64,000 nucleotides of DNA from Pyrocephalus nanus (taxonomy: Eukaryota; Chordata; Aves; Passeriformes; Tyrannidae), in contig CM076270.1 of NCBI GenBank assembly GCA_038380795.1, positions 14,055,001 to 14,119,000 on the forward strand. The letters run 5' to 3'. The notes below the pieces were generated by a model. The model saw only the letters and a program-made list of their open reading frames with translations, had not been told where the DNA came from and searched no databases. Positions 25,013 to 37,377 of this stretch are shown here, piece by piece. Position 1 is the stretch's first letter. Each line of letters begins with the position of its first letter. A program made the translations under genes and the position numbers.

Positions 25013-25369
25013 AAGTCCCTCTTGTTGCCATGATTCCCTTCCAACAGGACAACCCTCAATCCCACACTGGCCTTCAGAGGTTCTCCTGGTGTGGCTGGAA
25101 AGTGACCTGCAAGAGCAGACCAGTCTCGGGGGGTCCCCCAATGGTCCCTGGCTTTACAAGGGCACGTCCTGGCAAAGCTGGGCTCAGGAAGGCTGATGAC
25201 AAGACATAAGAGTATTGCCACCACATGTGAACAGGCACAGATTTCCACCACTGTGTTGAGGTACTGTTCAGCAAGGAGAGAGGACTGGTGAGAGGGGAGG
25301 GAGCAGAACCCGGGGACCCCGGAGCACAGCACAGCTCCCTGCTCCCTCACCCATTCAGCCAGCCGTGCC

Positions 25370-25620
25370 TTCTCCTAATCACATTAAAATAACATTCTTC
25401 CACCTCATTTTTTCTTATTAGAAATGAACAGATTTAAAGCATTTCCCCTCAAATTATGGTTCACCTGAGTAGATAATTAAAAGACTATAAAGGAGATACA
25501 CTTTTATGTATAATTACGCCCACTTCTGCTGCCGTATCGGGGCTTCAAAAATATTTGCAAAACAACTCAAAACTTTTATTTTGTCAGTGCAGTAATTGCT
25601 GCTTGTCAGGGCTATCGGTG
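25370..25620. promoter_or_regulatory. Candidate AT-rich conserved element
   Basis: It contains CACATTAAAATAAC, GTAGATAATTAAAAG, TGTATAATTACGCC and AGTAATTGCTGCTTG. It is non-repetitive and AT-rich between GC-richer flanks. Confidence 0.25.
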
Positions 25621-26014
25621 CCGGTGTCTGCTCTAATGAGAGCAGCATCTCACAGGCAGCTCTGCTGACACAGGGAGGGTGTGGAGCTACAAAACACCAC
25701 CGGGAAACTGCTGGCACAACACCTTTAGGAGCCATGGAGCTGGAACGAGCTCACCCAGGGCACAGGATCCACTAGGAATGGCCTTGGAAAGGAGAAGGAT
25801 GTCTGTTTTCATTTTATGGGGAGATGGGAGGAATGTCTGCAGCAGCAAAGGGGAAAGGGGAACAGGCAAGGATGGGATGCTCCTGCACTCTGAAGGTTTC
25901 CAGTGTGGCCACAAAAATCCCGGGGATGTGTCTACAGCTACAGATAGACCTGAGCTTCCTGTTGGGAACAGCAAGTCCCAGAGAAATAATCCAGCAGGCT
26001 TCTCTCTGACTAAG

Positions 26015-26250
26015 AACCATGGAATCAGCAAATGTCCTGAGCTGGAAGGGACCCACAAAGGTCATCCAAATTCCTGGCCCCCCCCCCCCCCCCCCCCCCC
26101 CGTCCCTGATAGTGTTGTCCAAACGCTCCTGGAGCTCTGGCAGCCTTGAGGCTGTGCCCACTGCCCTGGGGAGCCTGTTCAGTGCCAACTACCCTCTTAC
26201 CCTCTGGGAGAAGAACCTTTTCCTGAGATTTAACCTAACCCTGCCCTGAG
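26015..26250 (-). repeat. CR1 LINE 3' fragment interrupted by poly-C
   Basis: GAGCTGGAAGGGACCCACAA, then TGGAGCTCTGGCAGCC and AACCTTTTCCTGAGATTTAA, in reverse complement, with a run of 24 C at 26078-26101 inside it. Confidence 0.83.
26078..26101. repeat. Poly-C run inside a CR1 copy
   Basis: Twenty-four consecutive C, replacing CR1 sequence between CTGG and GTCCCTGAT. The length may be unreliable because such runs sequence poorly. Confidence 0.85.
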
Positions 26251-26894
26251 TTGTCCTTGGGGGAAAATCCCACCCACCCCAGTGGGTGAATCTGCTGAGG
26301 TGGTTTGGTTACATTGGATTTAAGCACACACTCCTGTGTGTGCTGCCTGGTGACTCTCAGTGATCAACACAGGAGCTGTTTTAAGAACCACCTCCCAGCA
26401 CAATCTCCAGCTGGGCACAAATTTGGGGATCTGGTTGGCATGCAAAGCTGCACCCTCTTCCTCAGCACTGAGGCAGATGGGCTTCCCAGAACACCCACCA
26501 CAGTCCTGAGGAGAAGGCACCACCCACTACATTGAATCCATGTGTTCACAGAGCCAAGACACCAAACAGTCACTAAATCCAGGAGGGAAGGTGAGTTCCC
26601 CGGGGGGATGGAGCTGCTGGGATGAAGGATGAGTGGAGACCACCAGCTCTAGGATGGGCATCATCCACCCTCCTTGCTGGGACACCTGGAGCTGTCCGAT
26701 GCTCACAGCCACTGCTGGGTGCCCAACACAGCCAGTGTGTGGAAAAGCAGCATTCCCGGCCTCCTAGGGAGCCAGCAGGCTTTGAGGTCCCCAAATCCAC
26801 GCTCAAGCTCACTGTGTGTAAAGAAGATATAATACTCCATCTCCTCATAAGGGCTCGGGGAAATAAATTCAGTAGTGTCTGTAAGGAACAAAGA

Positions 26895-27110
26895 GATCTC
26901 CCTGAGCCTTCTCTTCTCCAGGTGAACATGCCCAGCTCTCCCAGCCTGGCTCCAGAGCAGAGGGAATCCAGCCCTCAGAGCATCTCTGTGGCCTCCTCTG
27001 GATTCACTCCAACAGCTCCATGTGCTGGGGACCCCAGAACTGGAGGCAGCTCTTCAGGTGGGGTCTCACCTGAGTGGGGCAGAGGGGCAGAATCCCCTCC
27101 CTCGGCACTG
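26895..27110 (-). repeat. CR1 internal fragment
   Basis: It matches the more 5' part of the CR1 untranslated/ORF2 end in reverse complement: GTGGCCTCCTCTGGATTCAC, CCAACAGCTCCATGTGCTG, GGGACCCCAGAACTGGAGGC, GGTGGGGTCTCACCTGAGT. The 3' tail is absent. Confidence 0.75.
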
Positions 27111-29338
27111 GCGGTGGCTTTGGGGCAGTGAGGGGGGGCAGATGTGCAGATTTCATCAAGGCAGTGCCTGAAATGCAGGTACAAGCTAACTGTGTGGGGT
27201 AAATCCTGCCTTGTCCTGATCCCCTCGGGGTGCAGGGAGGTGCAGGCTGTGCAGGAGTGTGTGACCAGATAAATAGAACCAAGACATTTGGCTGGCGACA
27301 GGAGGTGACTTTCTTGTGAGCATTCCCAAAAACCTCTCCCACACAGCCTGGAGATTTCAACACTGCAGCAGCCTCAGCCCTGCTCTATCCAAGCCCTCCT
27401 GGCTCCGGCACTGCTGCAGCCTGCCTGGCTTGTCCTCCAGGAAATCCCGGCCCTTTGGATAGGCGATGAGGCATCTCCGATAATTCCAGCAGCTGCTGCC
27501 AGTTAATGTGGGCTGGCACGGAACTTTATCATCAGACCATATTGCTCCAATTACAATTTAGCCAATAGTCCTCTTGGGCTCATCTTTTATTTGTCTTCCA
27601 CTGCTTAGTGGTGAAGGGAGGGGAGGTGGGAGAGGACAGGAATGTGTGTGTCTCCATCCTCTGCCTCCTTCACTACCCCCTGGTCTCTGTGCAGCTAATA
27701 CATTCCCAGCCACTTTCTACCCCTGGGAAGGGCTGTCCTCAGGCCAGAGCTGTGCCCTGTGGCAGGGGATGAGAGCATCATCCATGGAACAAGAGCAAGT
27801 GTCTCCCACCAGGCCCCACATGTGAATCCTCCACGGCACACTGCCCCCCATGGAGCACCGTGTCTCCCAGGGAGTCCGCCTCCCCCTATCCCATGTCAAG
27901 CACAGTCCCAGCTCAGCTTTCTCTTTGCAGTGGGACTAATAAGGATTTACTCCACCACCAGTGCTGGAGTTAGTCTGTCATCACACTGGTGTACCGGAGC
28001 ACCGGGTACAAGAAGGTTTCTGGGAGCTGCTGAGGGGTAATTGGAGCCAACACGCTGCTTCCATTTTTCAGACCTGAGAGCCATGAAGGAAGGATTTTTC
28101 ATCCTGAGGATTGGTCTCTGTTCTGGCTGTGACAGCCACCTGTGTCTCTATTCAAAGCTCAGAGAAAGTTTTTTTGGATGCTGTGCGGCCTCGGTAAATG
28201 ACATCTCGTTCCAGCTGGGATGCAGGTGAAGCCGGTGACTGGTTGGCCCGTGGGGAAAATAAAACACAGGGGCCAGAGGCTGCAGCTGTATAAACCCATG
28301 TCAGGGAGGTGAGGGTCCAACAGGGACTGGCCAAACACATCCAGGCTCTGCAGAGGGGCTCCAGGCTCCCTGACGTCCTTCAGAGCCCCATTACCCATCA
28401 AACTGTCAGCAGGGCTCCTCCAGACCCTGTTAAAAGGCTATTCCCAAGCAAGTTACTTTGGGAATGTTAAGCACTGGCTGTAAATGTCTTTTGGTTACTT
28501 AAAGGGAAAAACTTAAAATGGCCTGTGTAAAGGATATACTCTCTCAGGGCCCCAGATCCCAGAGGATTCAAGAAACATGAACAGTCATTTAAACCATACC
28601 AATAGCCCGTTAAATCAAGTATCTGCTCAATTAAGGACACACAAACAACTTCTCTCTGCCCTCCATCAGCTGCTGCCTGTTTACATCTTGCGTGTCCAAA
28701 GACCTGCCAGGAGGCTGGGTTTTATGGCAGAGATGCTTTGCTCTTATTTGTGGGGATGGGCTTGACAAAAACCACCCAAAACACCCAAAAAACCAGTTCT
28801 CCCCCTGTGTACAAGTGTGAGGCAAACTTCACTGTGCTGTGTGAGCCCAGGGCAGTGCAGTCCTGCCCCAGGGACCTGGAGCCATCACCACCAGCATGTG
28901 GAACTCAGCCAAAAAACCCTATAAACAAAAAATAATCCCAGCTATTATGACCCCAGAGAAGCAGCAGGGACTTGAAAATCTCCTGATGGGAGCCATGATA
29001 ACACCCCAAATCAGCACCACCACTGATGGGAGAATTACAAGATGCCAGGGACCGCAGGGACATGCCAGCCCCACCTGCAGCTGAGCCAGCAGTCACCTCC
29101 CTCCCCACCAGATCACCCCAAAACCACAGGGCGTGGGAAGCCTGTATCCCACACCTCCAAAGTTCTCCCAGTTAGCAGCTCTTCTTTTGGAACCCCAAAT
29201 ATGTCACTGGTGGCTGCATGTTTCCAAATCTATCCATTTACAAAACTTTTAGCCCCTGTTTTAGCCTTTGTTGCCGGCTGGAGGATGTTCCCAGTGCCAG
29301 CAGGATCAGCTGCCCTCAGGGACTTAGGGTCAAATGGA

Positions 29339-29438
29339 TCATAGAATCACAGAATATCCTGAGTTGGAAGTGACCCACAAGGATTGTGGAGTCCAACTCC
29401 TGGCCCTGCACAGGACGCCCCAAGAATCCCAGCCTGTG
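29339..29438 (-). repeat. Short CR1 3' fragment
   Basis: The plus strand reads ATCATAGAATCACAGAATAT, then GAGTTGGAAGTGACCCACAA and GAGTCCAACTCCTGGCCCT. Only the terminal 100 bases are kept. Confidence 0.87.
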
Positions 29439-30485
29439 TCTGAGAGAGCTGGATGGGTTGTGTGATCCCAGCAGGATAAAAATAAAAAGCCCGAGTGCAG
29501 CCAATGAAAAAGGAAGAATTCATTTTCCTGCCATGATTTACAGTAATCCTTAGGGGAAGCAGGTTCAAGTTCAGCCTTTCATGGACAGGCTCCAACAGGA
29601 CTCGGGAAGTGAGGAGCCGCCGTGCTCCGCCAGCACAGGCGGAACTTTCATCCCAGTCAGCGCTTCCAGTGCAGCCTCCCTGAGCGATCACACACAAGGG
29701 CTTTGAAACGCACTCTTTGGAAAAACCTGTGCCAAGAAAATTCCTTCTCCTGGCTTTTTTGCAGCAAGCAACCTCCGATAGGGATCACTGAGAATAAAGT
29801 CACTTCATTTACAAACTGGGGAGCCAGATCTGATAGACATCAACATTCGAGGTAAGTCAAGGAGTGATGGAGCGCTGCCAGTTCCCCAAATGAATATTCA
29901 TGGCAAATATTCCCCCAGCTCTGAGCTGAAGAGAAGCCGGCAGCGGAAAGGCTGCCCCTGGGAAGGGGAAGGAGAGGGACCAGGCTTCTTTCATCATTTT
30001 TATTGAGTGCAATTCTCTCTTTAGTACAATATCCTCTGAAAGTTACTGTTACAAACTCCGACAATTTCAACACAATCAACAAATTGGGGAAGGAAGGGGG
30101 GGGCGGTTGGGGGGTGGGAGAAGGGGAAGGGCAAAAAAAATTCCGAGGGTTGAAATCTTTTACAGACATCTCACTGGTTATGTACAGGACAGGGAAGGGG
30201 GGGGATGGGGACCCGGGGCGCTGCGGGGACCTCCCGGAGCATCGTCTGGTGGGTGGCGGGGGGAGCGGTCCCTGGGGAGCCCCTCCTGGCACTGCTGCCT
30301 GGCTGCAATGCTGGACTCGACGCCCCTGTGAGGCAAGAGGGAAAGGAAAGAAGGGTGAGAATAAGCACATCCAGTGCTCAAGACTGGGTACATCCTTCAC
30401 CACCGAACCTCCCCACCCCATCCCACAGCCGGTGGGGACTGCGCCCAGTGAAACCCAAAGGCTTCTTGCAGCAGATATAGCCTCT

Positions 30486-30516
30486 CAAAAACAACAACAA
30501 CAACAAAAACAAAAAA
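30486..30516. repeat. (CAA)n simple repeat
   Basis: AAAACAACAACAACAACAAA and flanking A-rich sequence. Confidence 0.8.
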
Positions 30517-31539
30517 GGAAGAAACTCCACCAAAAGCAGGGATTAATTAATGTGCTGTCAGAAAAATGATGATTTCACTGAAAGCTGTCTGTTTCTCCTC
30601 AGGGGGAAAAAGAAAGGAATGGAGGAGATGGATTTCTTTGTGAAGCCGAGATGCTTCAGGGAGCGGAGGCTGAGGTGTGATTTTGGAGGCGGGAGGGTTT
30701 CCGTGTCCCCCAGCAGCCAAGTTGCCTTTTCCCCACCTCCCACTGCAAGATGAGCACCCCCAGGTCGAACACAAGAGCAAATCACAAAGCACCATGAATC
30801 ATTTTCCAGTGTAACAAAAAATCCCCATCTTCTCCACTGCTGGGGGAAGCCAGAATGTCTCGGAACCAGAGGAGCAGCCCCAGGGGCACCTTCTCCTCAC
30901 CCTGCAACCAAGAAGTGCCGCCCAGCAGCAAATTTCCATTATTTAGCCACTTTGGAGAGGCAAAGACGCTTTTAATATACAATTGCACCTTGGAAACATA
31001 AAGGCAGCACATTAAATAACAAAGCAATTGACTGCTGGGTCCCTTTGCTGGGCCACCGAAAGCTGGGGCTCACTGGCTAATTATTGTCGAGGTCCCTGTG
31101 CCTCTCCAAACATACCAATGCTTTCAGAAACCCACTCCAGCTGTGCCTGACATTTCACTCCTATTAAAATTCATCCTTCTCCTGAATGGAAATAATTTTT
31201 TTCTTTAGCAAACCCAGGTAGTAATGAAAGTTTTATTTAGTAATGTAGTGTTTGGTGGAAAAAGGGGCAGAGAAAAGAGAAGAGAAATTGAGATTATCTT
31301 AAGAAAAAAGGTCTTTTAGCTGGGAGAAAAGATATTGCTGGGTGGTATTCCTTAGGCACAGGGGTCCATTTCTGGTGCCATGCTTGGAGGTTTGCTCTCA
31401 CAGCTCCCCTTAACGTAACTGGGAGCAGAACTGCACAACAGCTGGAAAAAAGCAGTAACAGAACTATAATTAATGTAACGATGCCAAGCCACGCGGGTCC
31501 TGGGGGTGGGTGTAACCTGAGGTGGGTGCCCAAGTCCGG

Positions 31540-31850
31540 GTGGTGACAGGATTTGTATCGGCTGCGGATTCGGCCACATTAAAGCCGCTGATGAGCGATG
31601 GTTCCAGCCCCGAGCGCTGCTCCCGACTCCCAACTCCACCTTCCCCACAGCCTTTCCCAGCTCCTGCAGTCGCCGTCGCCCGACCCCCGCCTCCAACCCC
31701 CCCGGAGCCGGGGAAGGGTTTGGGAGTTTATTTTCCCTGGGGAACCCGCGCCCTGCACGGGGTGGTGGCTGCCGGCTCAGCTCTCCCGCACCACTGCAGC
31801 CCTGCCCCTCGTCCTGGCACAAGCGGTCCGGGGGCAGCTACAGAGGATTT
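31540..31850. promoter_or_regulatory. CpG-rich patch
   Basis: It is rich in CpG, with CCGCTGATGAGCGATGG, CAGTCGCCGTCGCCCGACC, CCGGAGCCGGGG and AACCCGCGCCC, inside otherwise CpG-poor DNA. It could be a small CpG island. No gene is recognised. Confidence 0.3.
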
Positions 31851-32163
31851 GGGCCGATCCCAAAGGATGGATCCCAAAGGACATGTCATGAACAGCTGAA
31901 GGAGGATAGGAAGGGGACAGCACAGCAAATCCCCCAGGGACTGAATCACCCCCATCATTGCACATCCTCCTCCTCCTCCTCCCCGAGCTCCAGCGTGGGA
32001 ACCCCTGCGGGGTGGCGCGGAGGGCTTTGATCTCAGCCTGGAAGTGCTGGCGTGACACAAATAGCAATAAAAAGGCCACGTTTGTGCGAGGAGAAGGCGT
32101 TCCATGGGCGAAGGTGTTCAATAGGGGAAGGCGTTATTGGCCCCAGCGTGGCCACAGGGCAGC

Positions 32164-32247
32164 GAGCGGCATGGTTGGGATGTGAGCAGTAGCTGGGACG
32201 GGGGCAGTGGCTGGGACGGCGGCAGTGGCTGGGATGTGAGCAGTTGC
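32164..32247 (+). repeat. 18-bp tandem repeat
   Basis: About 4.5 copies of GGCAGTGGCTGGGACGGC-like units with GATGTGA variants at the outer copies. Confidence 0.85.
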
Positions 32248-33089
32248 CAGCCCCAGGGCACTGTCCCTTTCCATGCTCGTGGGAATGGGCAGAATCACAA
32301 ATACCAATAATCAAGGATAAGCAGCACTGTAAACGCAGCTACTGTGCCTACATGATGCCATGGAAAAGAGGAGCTAGCTGATGGGAGCAGGGAAGGGATG
32401 GAGGCAGCTCTGGGAGTGATCCAAGGCCATCACCATATCCTGCAGGCCTTCCCTGGACACCAGCCCATACCCAACCCCTGTAAAGGAGAGTCACATCTCA
32501 CTGCCCTTTCCGTGGGGCATCAGGGCAGGAGCCTCCTAGAGCCCCCTCCTCATCTGGGCACCACTGGGTTTGTGACATGGCACTGCCACCCAGGCACTAA
32601 CCCCAGACCAAAGACAGGACCTGAGTCCCTGCCCACGGCAGCCTCTGGCTGTGGACACCCTCCCAAATATTTAGGCTGGGGAATGTGAAGAGTTCACCCT
32701 AAGTACAGTGAGGAGAAGGCCAAACCAACCAATGTGAGCACGTTCCACATCCCCCTGTCCATGGAAGGCCCTTCAAGGCTGGAGGCTCTCCCGGCTCCTT
32801 AGACAACACTTGGCATGGGCTGTGCCTCCCACCATCAGTCCTGCTCAGCACTAATTAGCATTGATAATTGCACTGATGAAGACCATAATTTTCCTGCCCT
32901 CTCTCCCTTACCCTCACACAAGGGTTCAATTGCCTAATGAGACCCCTGGGGATAATCAAAGAGAGGAGCAGGTTCCCCCCACCGTGACCACAGCTCCTGC
33001 ACCTTGTGTGGGGATGGGAGAGCAGAGAAGGGAAAGGCACAGCCCCCCCTGTGGATGGGGAAAGCTGATGAGCCTTGTTTACTTGGGGA

Positions 33090-33290
33090 CACCAAGAAAA
33101 ATTCACTTCAATTAATTTTTTTAAGTGGATAGGCATTAATCCCCCTACACTTATCTAGAATTAACGCAGCGCTAAGTAGATTTTTGCCTAATCCACTTCC
33201 ACATCCGCTCCAAAAGGGCACTGTCTGTTTTGGGAGGGAGCAGAGTTCAACTAATCCACTTAAAACACATGCCTGGTTTATTCAGATTAA
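33090..33290. promoter_or_regulatory. Candidate element with repeated TAATCCACTT motifs
   Basis: TAATCCACTT occurs at 33189-33198 and 33252-33261, and the related ATCCACTTAA is on the opposite strand at 33121-33130. A further ATTAATCC lies near 33135. The motif joins an OTX/PITX-type TAATCC to an NKX2-type CACTT. An enhancer role is inferred. Confidence 0.3.
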
Positions 33291-34009
33291 CCTCTTCCAG
33301 CATTTCCCTCCAGAGACGGTCCAGGAGACCTCAACACCATCCCACCTGTGCCACTGATGGGGACACCCTGTCCATGGTCATGTCACCTACAATGCCATTG
33401 TCCATGTGTTGGGGTCTGCTGGGACTCCAAAGCCAGCCACTACAGCAGACCCACACAGCAGAGTAAGACAGTCAGGGGCTTCACAGCCTTTTAAATTCCA
33501 ATGGGCAGAGGAAGCAGAGCAGAAGCAGCAGAGATGCTTGGACACAGGGAGAGAGGGAGGGAAGGGCAGCCCAGGCTGGAGGAATGCTCACAGTGCTCCT
33601 CCACGGAGGACAGCCAGCCAAAATAGAAGACCTGGAACACCATCCCAAGTGCCAGCAGCTCTGACAACCCCGAGAGGCCCAGGTGAAGGGCACCAGGGTC
33701 ACCACAGGCAGGTGCACTCCCTTCTCCAGCACCCATCTGTTGCTCTGATGGGAAGCAAGAGACCAGATTTAATGCCACGGAAGCTCATGATTCTCACCTC
33801 ACATCTATTCTGCCCATGCAAAGCAGAGGAGATCCTCTCCTGACTGGAAAGCTCCTCTTTCCACATCAAACCCTGGTAAGGGAACACAGCCCACCAGGGT
33901 CCAGTGATGGACACAAGCCAGCAGATCTCCCTTGAGATACAGACACAGAACCAAACCCTGAGGACATCAGCAGCAGGAGAGCACAAACTGACACTCTCAC
34001 ACCTCCCAG

Positions 34010-34112
34010 AGACAGGGCTTGGAGGAGGTTGAGCTCAGCTGGGACAGGCATAGCCATTCCTACATGGCAGAAGGGTTGAATCAGATGATCCCAAAGGACC
34101 TTTCCAACCCAC
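34010..34112 (+). repeat. Degraded CR1 3' fragment
   Basis: GCAGAAGGGTTGAATCAGAT, then GGACCTTTCCAACCCAC, resemble the CR1 end. The tail is lost, so the boundaries are approximate. Confidence 0.55.
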
Positions 34113-37100
34113 AAAAAATATTAAAGATATAAGCTGGAACAGGAACAGTGTGGAGAAACCACTGATGGGGTGAAACAATTCACCATGGGAATCCCACTGG
34201 TGTGGGCTTTGCCTCTCCTCTATCACTGCTCAAGAAGTTTCTGGCAACACAATTGCAAGAAGACTCACTGGGAAGGGCCGACCCAAGCTGTAATTCAATC
34301 AGCACCCACCCTGGCAGGATCCTTCGTGGAAGAGGCACAGAAGCAGATGATGATACGAGTGTTGAATCCCCCCTGCAGCTCCTTGTGCTGGAGCAGGGGA
34401 CATGCAGCACGTGGATGAGTGCCAGAACTGGATGTGAGCCCTGGCGTCCACCACCCGCTTTTCCGTTGGCAGTTCAAGGAGGACGAGTGGCCTTGGAGCT
34501 ACAGAACATTTCTGGGTCTGTAAATCCATTCCTTGTCTCAGAAGCTGATTGATCCTTACTCTTTTTAAAGTCAGATTCAATGTTTAGGAGTAACGATTTC
34601 CAAGTGAACACAGAGTGGCTCGAATATATTGGCAGTTTTTATGGATCAGAGCCAAAAGCCTTAATTCAGACTCTAAAGAACCGAGACGTGTCTGTCCCCA
34701 TCACAGAACAACAGCAAGGGTTGGTGGCAGTGAAAAAACCCTTCATAGGTGATGCCCAATGATTTATCCCAGGCCATGTGCCAGCTGGGATGTTCCCCTG
34801 GCTCCCACAGGGATGTCCTCGGGATGCAGGAAGATTCATTGATGAGATATCTGCAAATCAACCCCAAACCAACCCTTCCCTCCCTCTGAATCAAACACCC
34901 TGGAGAAGTGGAAAGTAGAAGAGGAGATCCCGTGGGGCTCGGGACGGCATGTGGGGGATCTCCTGGATCTCCTGGAGCAGAGATGGGGGAGAAGGGAAGG
35001 GGGACAGAGATGACAGCCCTGATTCCTCTTTGGGAAAGGAGAATTAGAGGCACCACAAGCTGATATGCTCAGGAATAATGGTCCGAGGTTGCTGTTATTT
35101 AAAATCCGTCCGCCTGCTGTTTTCATCACAACCCCGCTCTGACTTGGAGCAACATTTAAAATTAAATATACATAAGTGCTTTCAAAGAACTGTTAATTTG
35201 AAGGTCATTAAATGGCATAAAATACATTCCTTTTTTTTTTTTTGTAGAAAGAGGCACATAATAACACCATTAATACACGCTCCTCTTCCCCATTCAAACG
35301 CTCGCTCCCGCCTTGGATGTGCGAGAGCCTTGGGTTCACCTTCGCTGGCAGCAGCACGACTTCTCCTGTAATTACTGCTGTTGAGAAAGCTGCTGCCTCC
35401 TCCATCACACCCAGGGATGGGGCTTTATAAAAGACATTGAAAAGCCCCAGGGACAACCACACAGCTGAATTGCCAACGGGGATTTTTTGAGGAATGAGGG
35501 GAGCAACAGTGGGGCTGGCAGTGGAGGGAAGAGGCAACGTGAAGCCAGTTGGCAACACTCACTCCAGACATGAGCATCTTGCCCACTGATTCTCACAGAG
35601 GTCTTTAGGCCAAGCTCAGAGCAGGGTTTTGGTGGCAAAAAGTATCGGTTTTTTGATTTAACACTCCATGCAAAAAAGACAAAGCCAACCTAGACACAAA
35701 AAAAACCCCAAAAAAGACACAAAAAGGCTGAGGTTTTTACAGTTGCCATAGAAATGGAGAGAAGGAGCTGACAACTGCAAAGTGTCTCAGTGAAAGGACA
35801 GGATCGGGGGTGAGGGTGAGGCGGGCTCACCCAGGCAAGGAGCTGCATCCATGTGCTGCTGCTGCTCAGAGCTGGGATACAGCCACGGGAAGAAGGCACC
35901 AAAGCCCCACCCATGAGCAGTTACAGGGGGCCAGGATCCACCCCGGGGGGTTCTACCAGAAGTGGGCACCTCCCAGCACTAAGCACATGGCAGCTGAACC
36001 CACCAGGACCCTGTGGGATGGATGGAGCCCAGCCCAGAGGACAGGCCTGTGGAGTTGGTGCTCTTTGATCCCAAAATGCCTTTTTCTTCCTTTTAAGCCA
36101 AAACTTTGCAGAGGAAAACATAATTTTTGAGTCATCCCTTCTCCTTTGGGATCAAGGAAAGAAATCCAACACCAACCAGCATGGATCAGATGTGAAATGG
36201 GAGTGTTTGTTTTTAGGGCAGGGAAGAGGCTCTTGCCCAGGGAGGAGCTACAGGGCACCCTCAAAGAGAGGCCACCTTGGCATCTGATGAAGGAAAAGGA
36301 GGAGCAATCGAAACACAACCCTGCTGTCATGGCCAGGCAGGGATAACACTGTCACTCCCAGACAGAAAGGCTTCACAGTTTGGAAAACTAATTGTACTTG
36401 GAAGAAAGGCCTCTGAAGAAACAAAATGGTCCATCAGAAGTCATCTGAAATTTGTATGGGTTTTTTTTTTCAATAAAAAGCAAAAATCAAACATGGCTGC
36501 TTTGCACTTTCCCCTTGTTTTTCATTAACAGACTGATGGCCTTTGGTGAAATCTTCCATTTTTGATGAAAAGCCTTTTACAGAAAGGCAAGAGAGCAGGT
36601 GGCCCATGGTGACCCTCCTTCAAGTATTCTCTTAACAGCAACTCCCTTGGCCCACGATGCCTCATTTCTGCAAGGATTTGTTTGAGCCACCTGCACTTTC
36701 CTTGTTCAGCCCTGGCACCATCTGTCTGCTGCTGGGCTCTCCTGTGACCCTGGAGGGGACATCTCCAGGCCCCCAAGCTGGATGGACCTGGTACAAGTCC
36801 AAGATGCCACCTTTGTGGGGACAGCTAGTTAGGAGAGGTGGGATATGGGAATCATCTGCTACAACACAGCCATCAGACAGCTGGGAGAGAGACCACCAGC
36901 CCTGGCACCAACCACCACCACCAACCCAGGGGCACCACTATGGCCATGCGTCAGGGGTGTTTGGCAGCGTGGGCAGCGGGCCAAGGAGCACCATATACCC
37001 TGGGAAACCCAAACAGGATGTAAAGCAGGACTCAGTATCTCCAAAAGCATCCAAGCACCTGGACAGCCTGTTTATCCACTCATGAGCACCCAGCCTGCTG

Positions 37101-37159
37101 GGTGGGATGGGCAGGAGTGAACACTTCGTATTTCATATTCAAGATGAAATGGGCTCAAG

Positions 37160-37377
37160 ATGCACAAGAGGAGGTTCAGGTTCAAAAACGGTAAGAATTT
37201 CTTCACTGAAGGAGTGGTTTAACATTGTAACAGGCTGCCCAGAGAGGTGGTAGAGTCCCCATCCTTGCAGGCGTTTAAGCAAAGACTGGACATTGCACTC
37301 AGTGCTCTGGTCTGGCTGACAAGGCCAGGATCGGTCAAAAGTTGACTCAATCTATTCTAACCCTAGTGATTCTGTAT
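37160..37377 (+). repeat. CR1 LINE 3' fragment
   Basis: It reads AAGAGGAGGTTCAGGTTC, TTCTTCACTGAAGGAGTGGT and GGCTGCCCAGAGAGGTGGTA, and ends near CTAGTGATTCTGTATT. Confidence 0.82.

Larger units (their letters stand above)
17720..29338. other. Intergenic, no gene seen
   Basis: No coding gene was recognised. It contains CR1 fragments at 21357, 23457, 24931, 26015 and 26895, a long T-tract, a CA/TA hairpin repeat at 21826, and AT-rich blocks at 22735-22985, 25370-25620 and 27480-27600 that may be non-coding regulatory sequence. Confidence 0.65.

Noticed and set aside
29840..30421. 193-codon minus-strand open frame (and 188-codon plus-strand frame at 30003-30569) as protein genes
   Set aside because: Both are Pro/Gly-rich, low-complexity and overlapping on opposite strands in GC-rich DNA, with no domain resemblance and no splice context.
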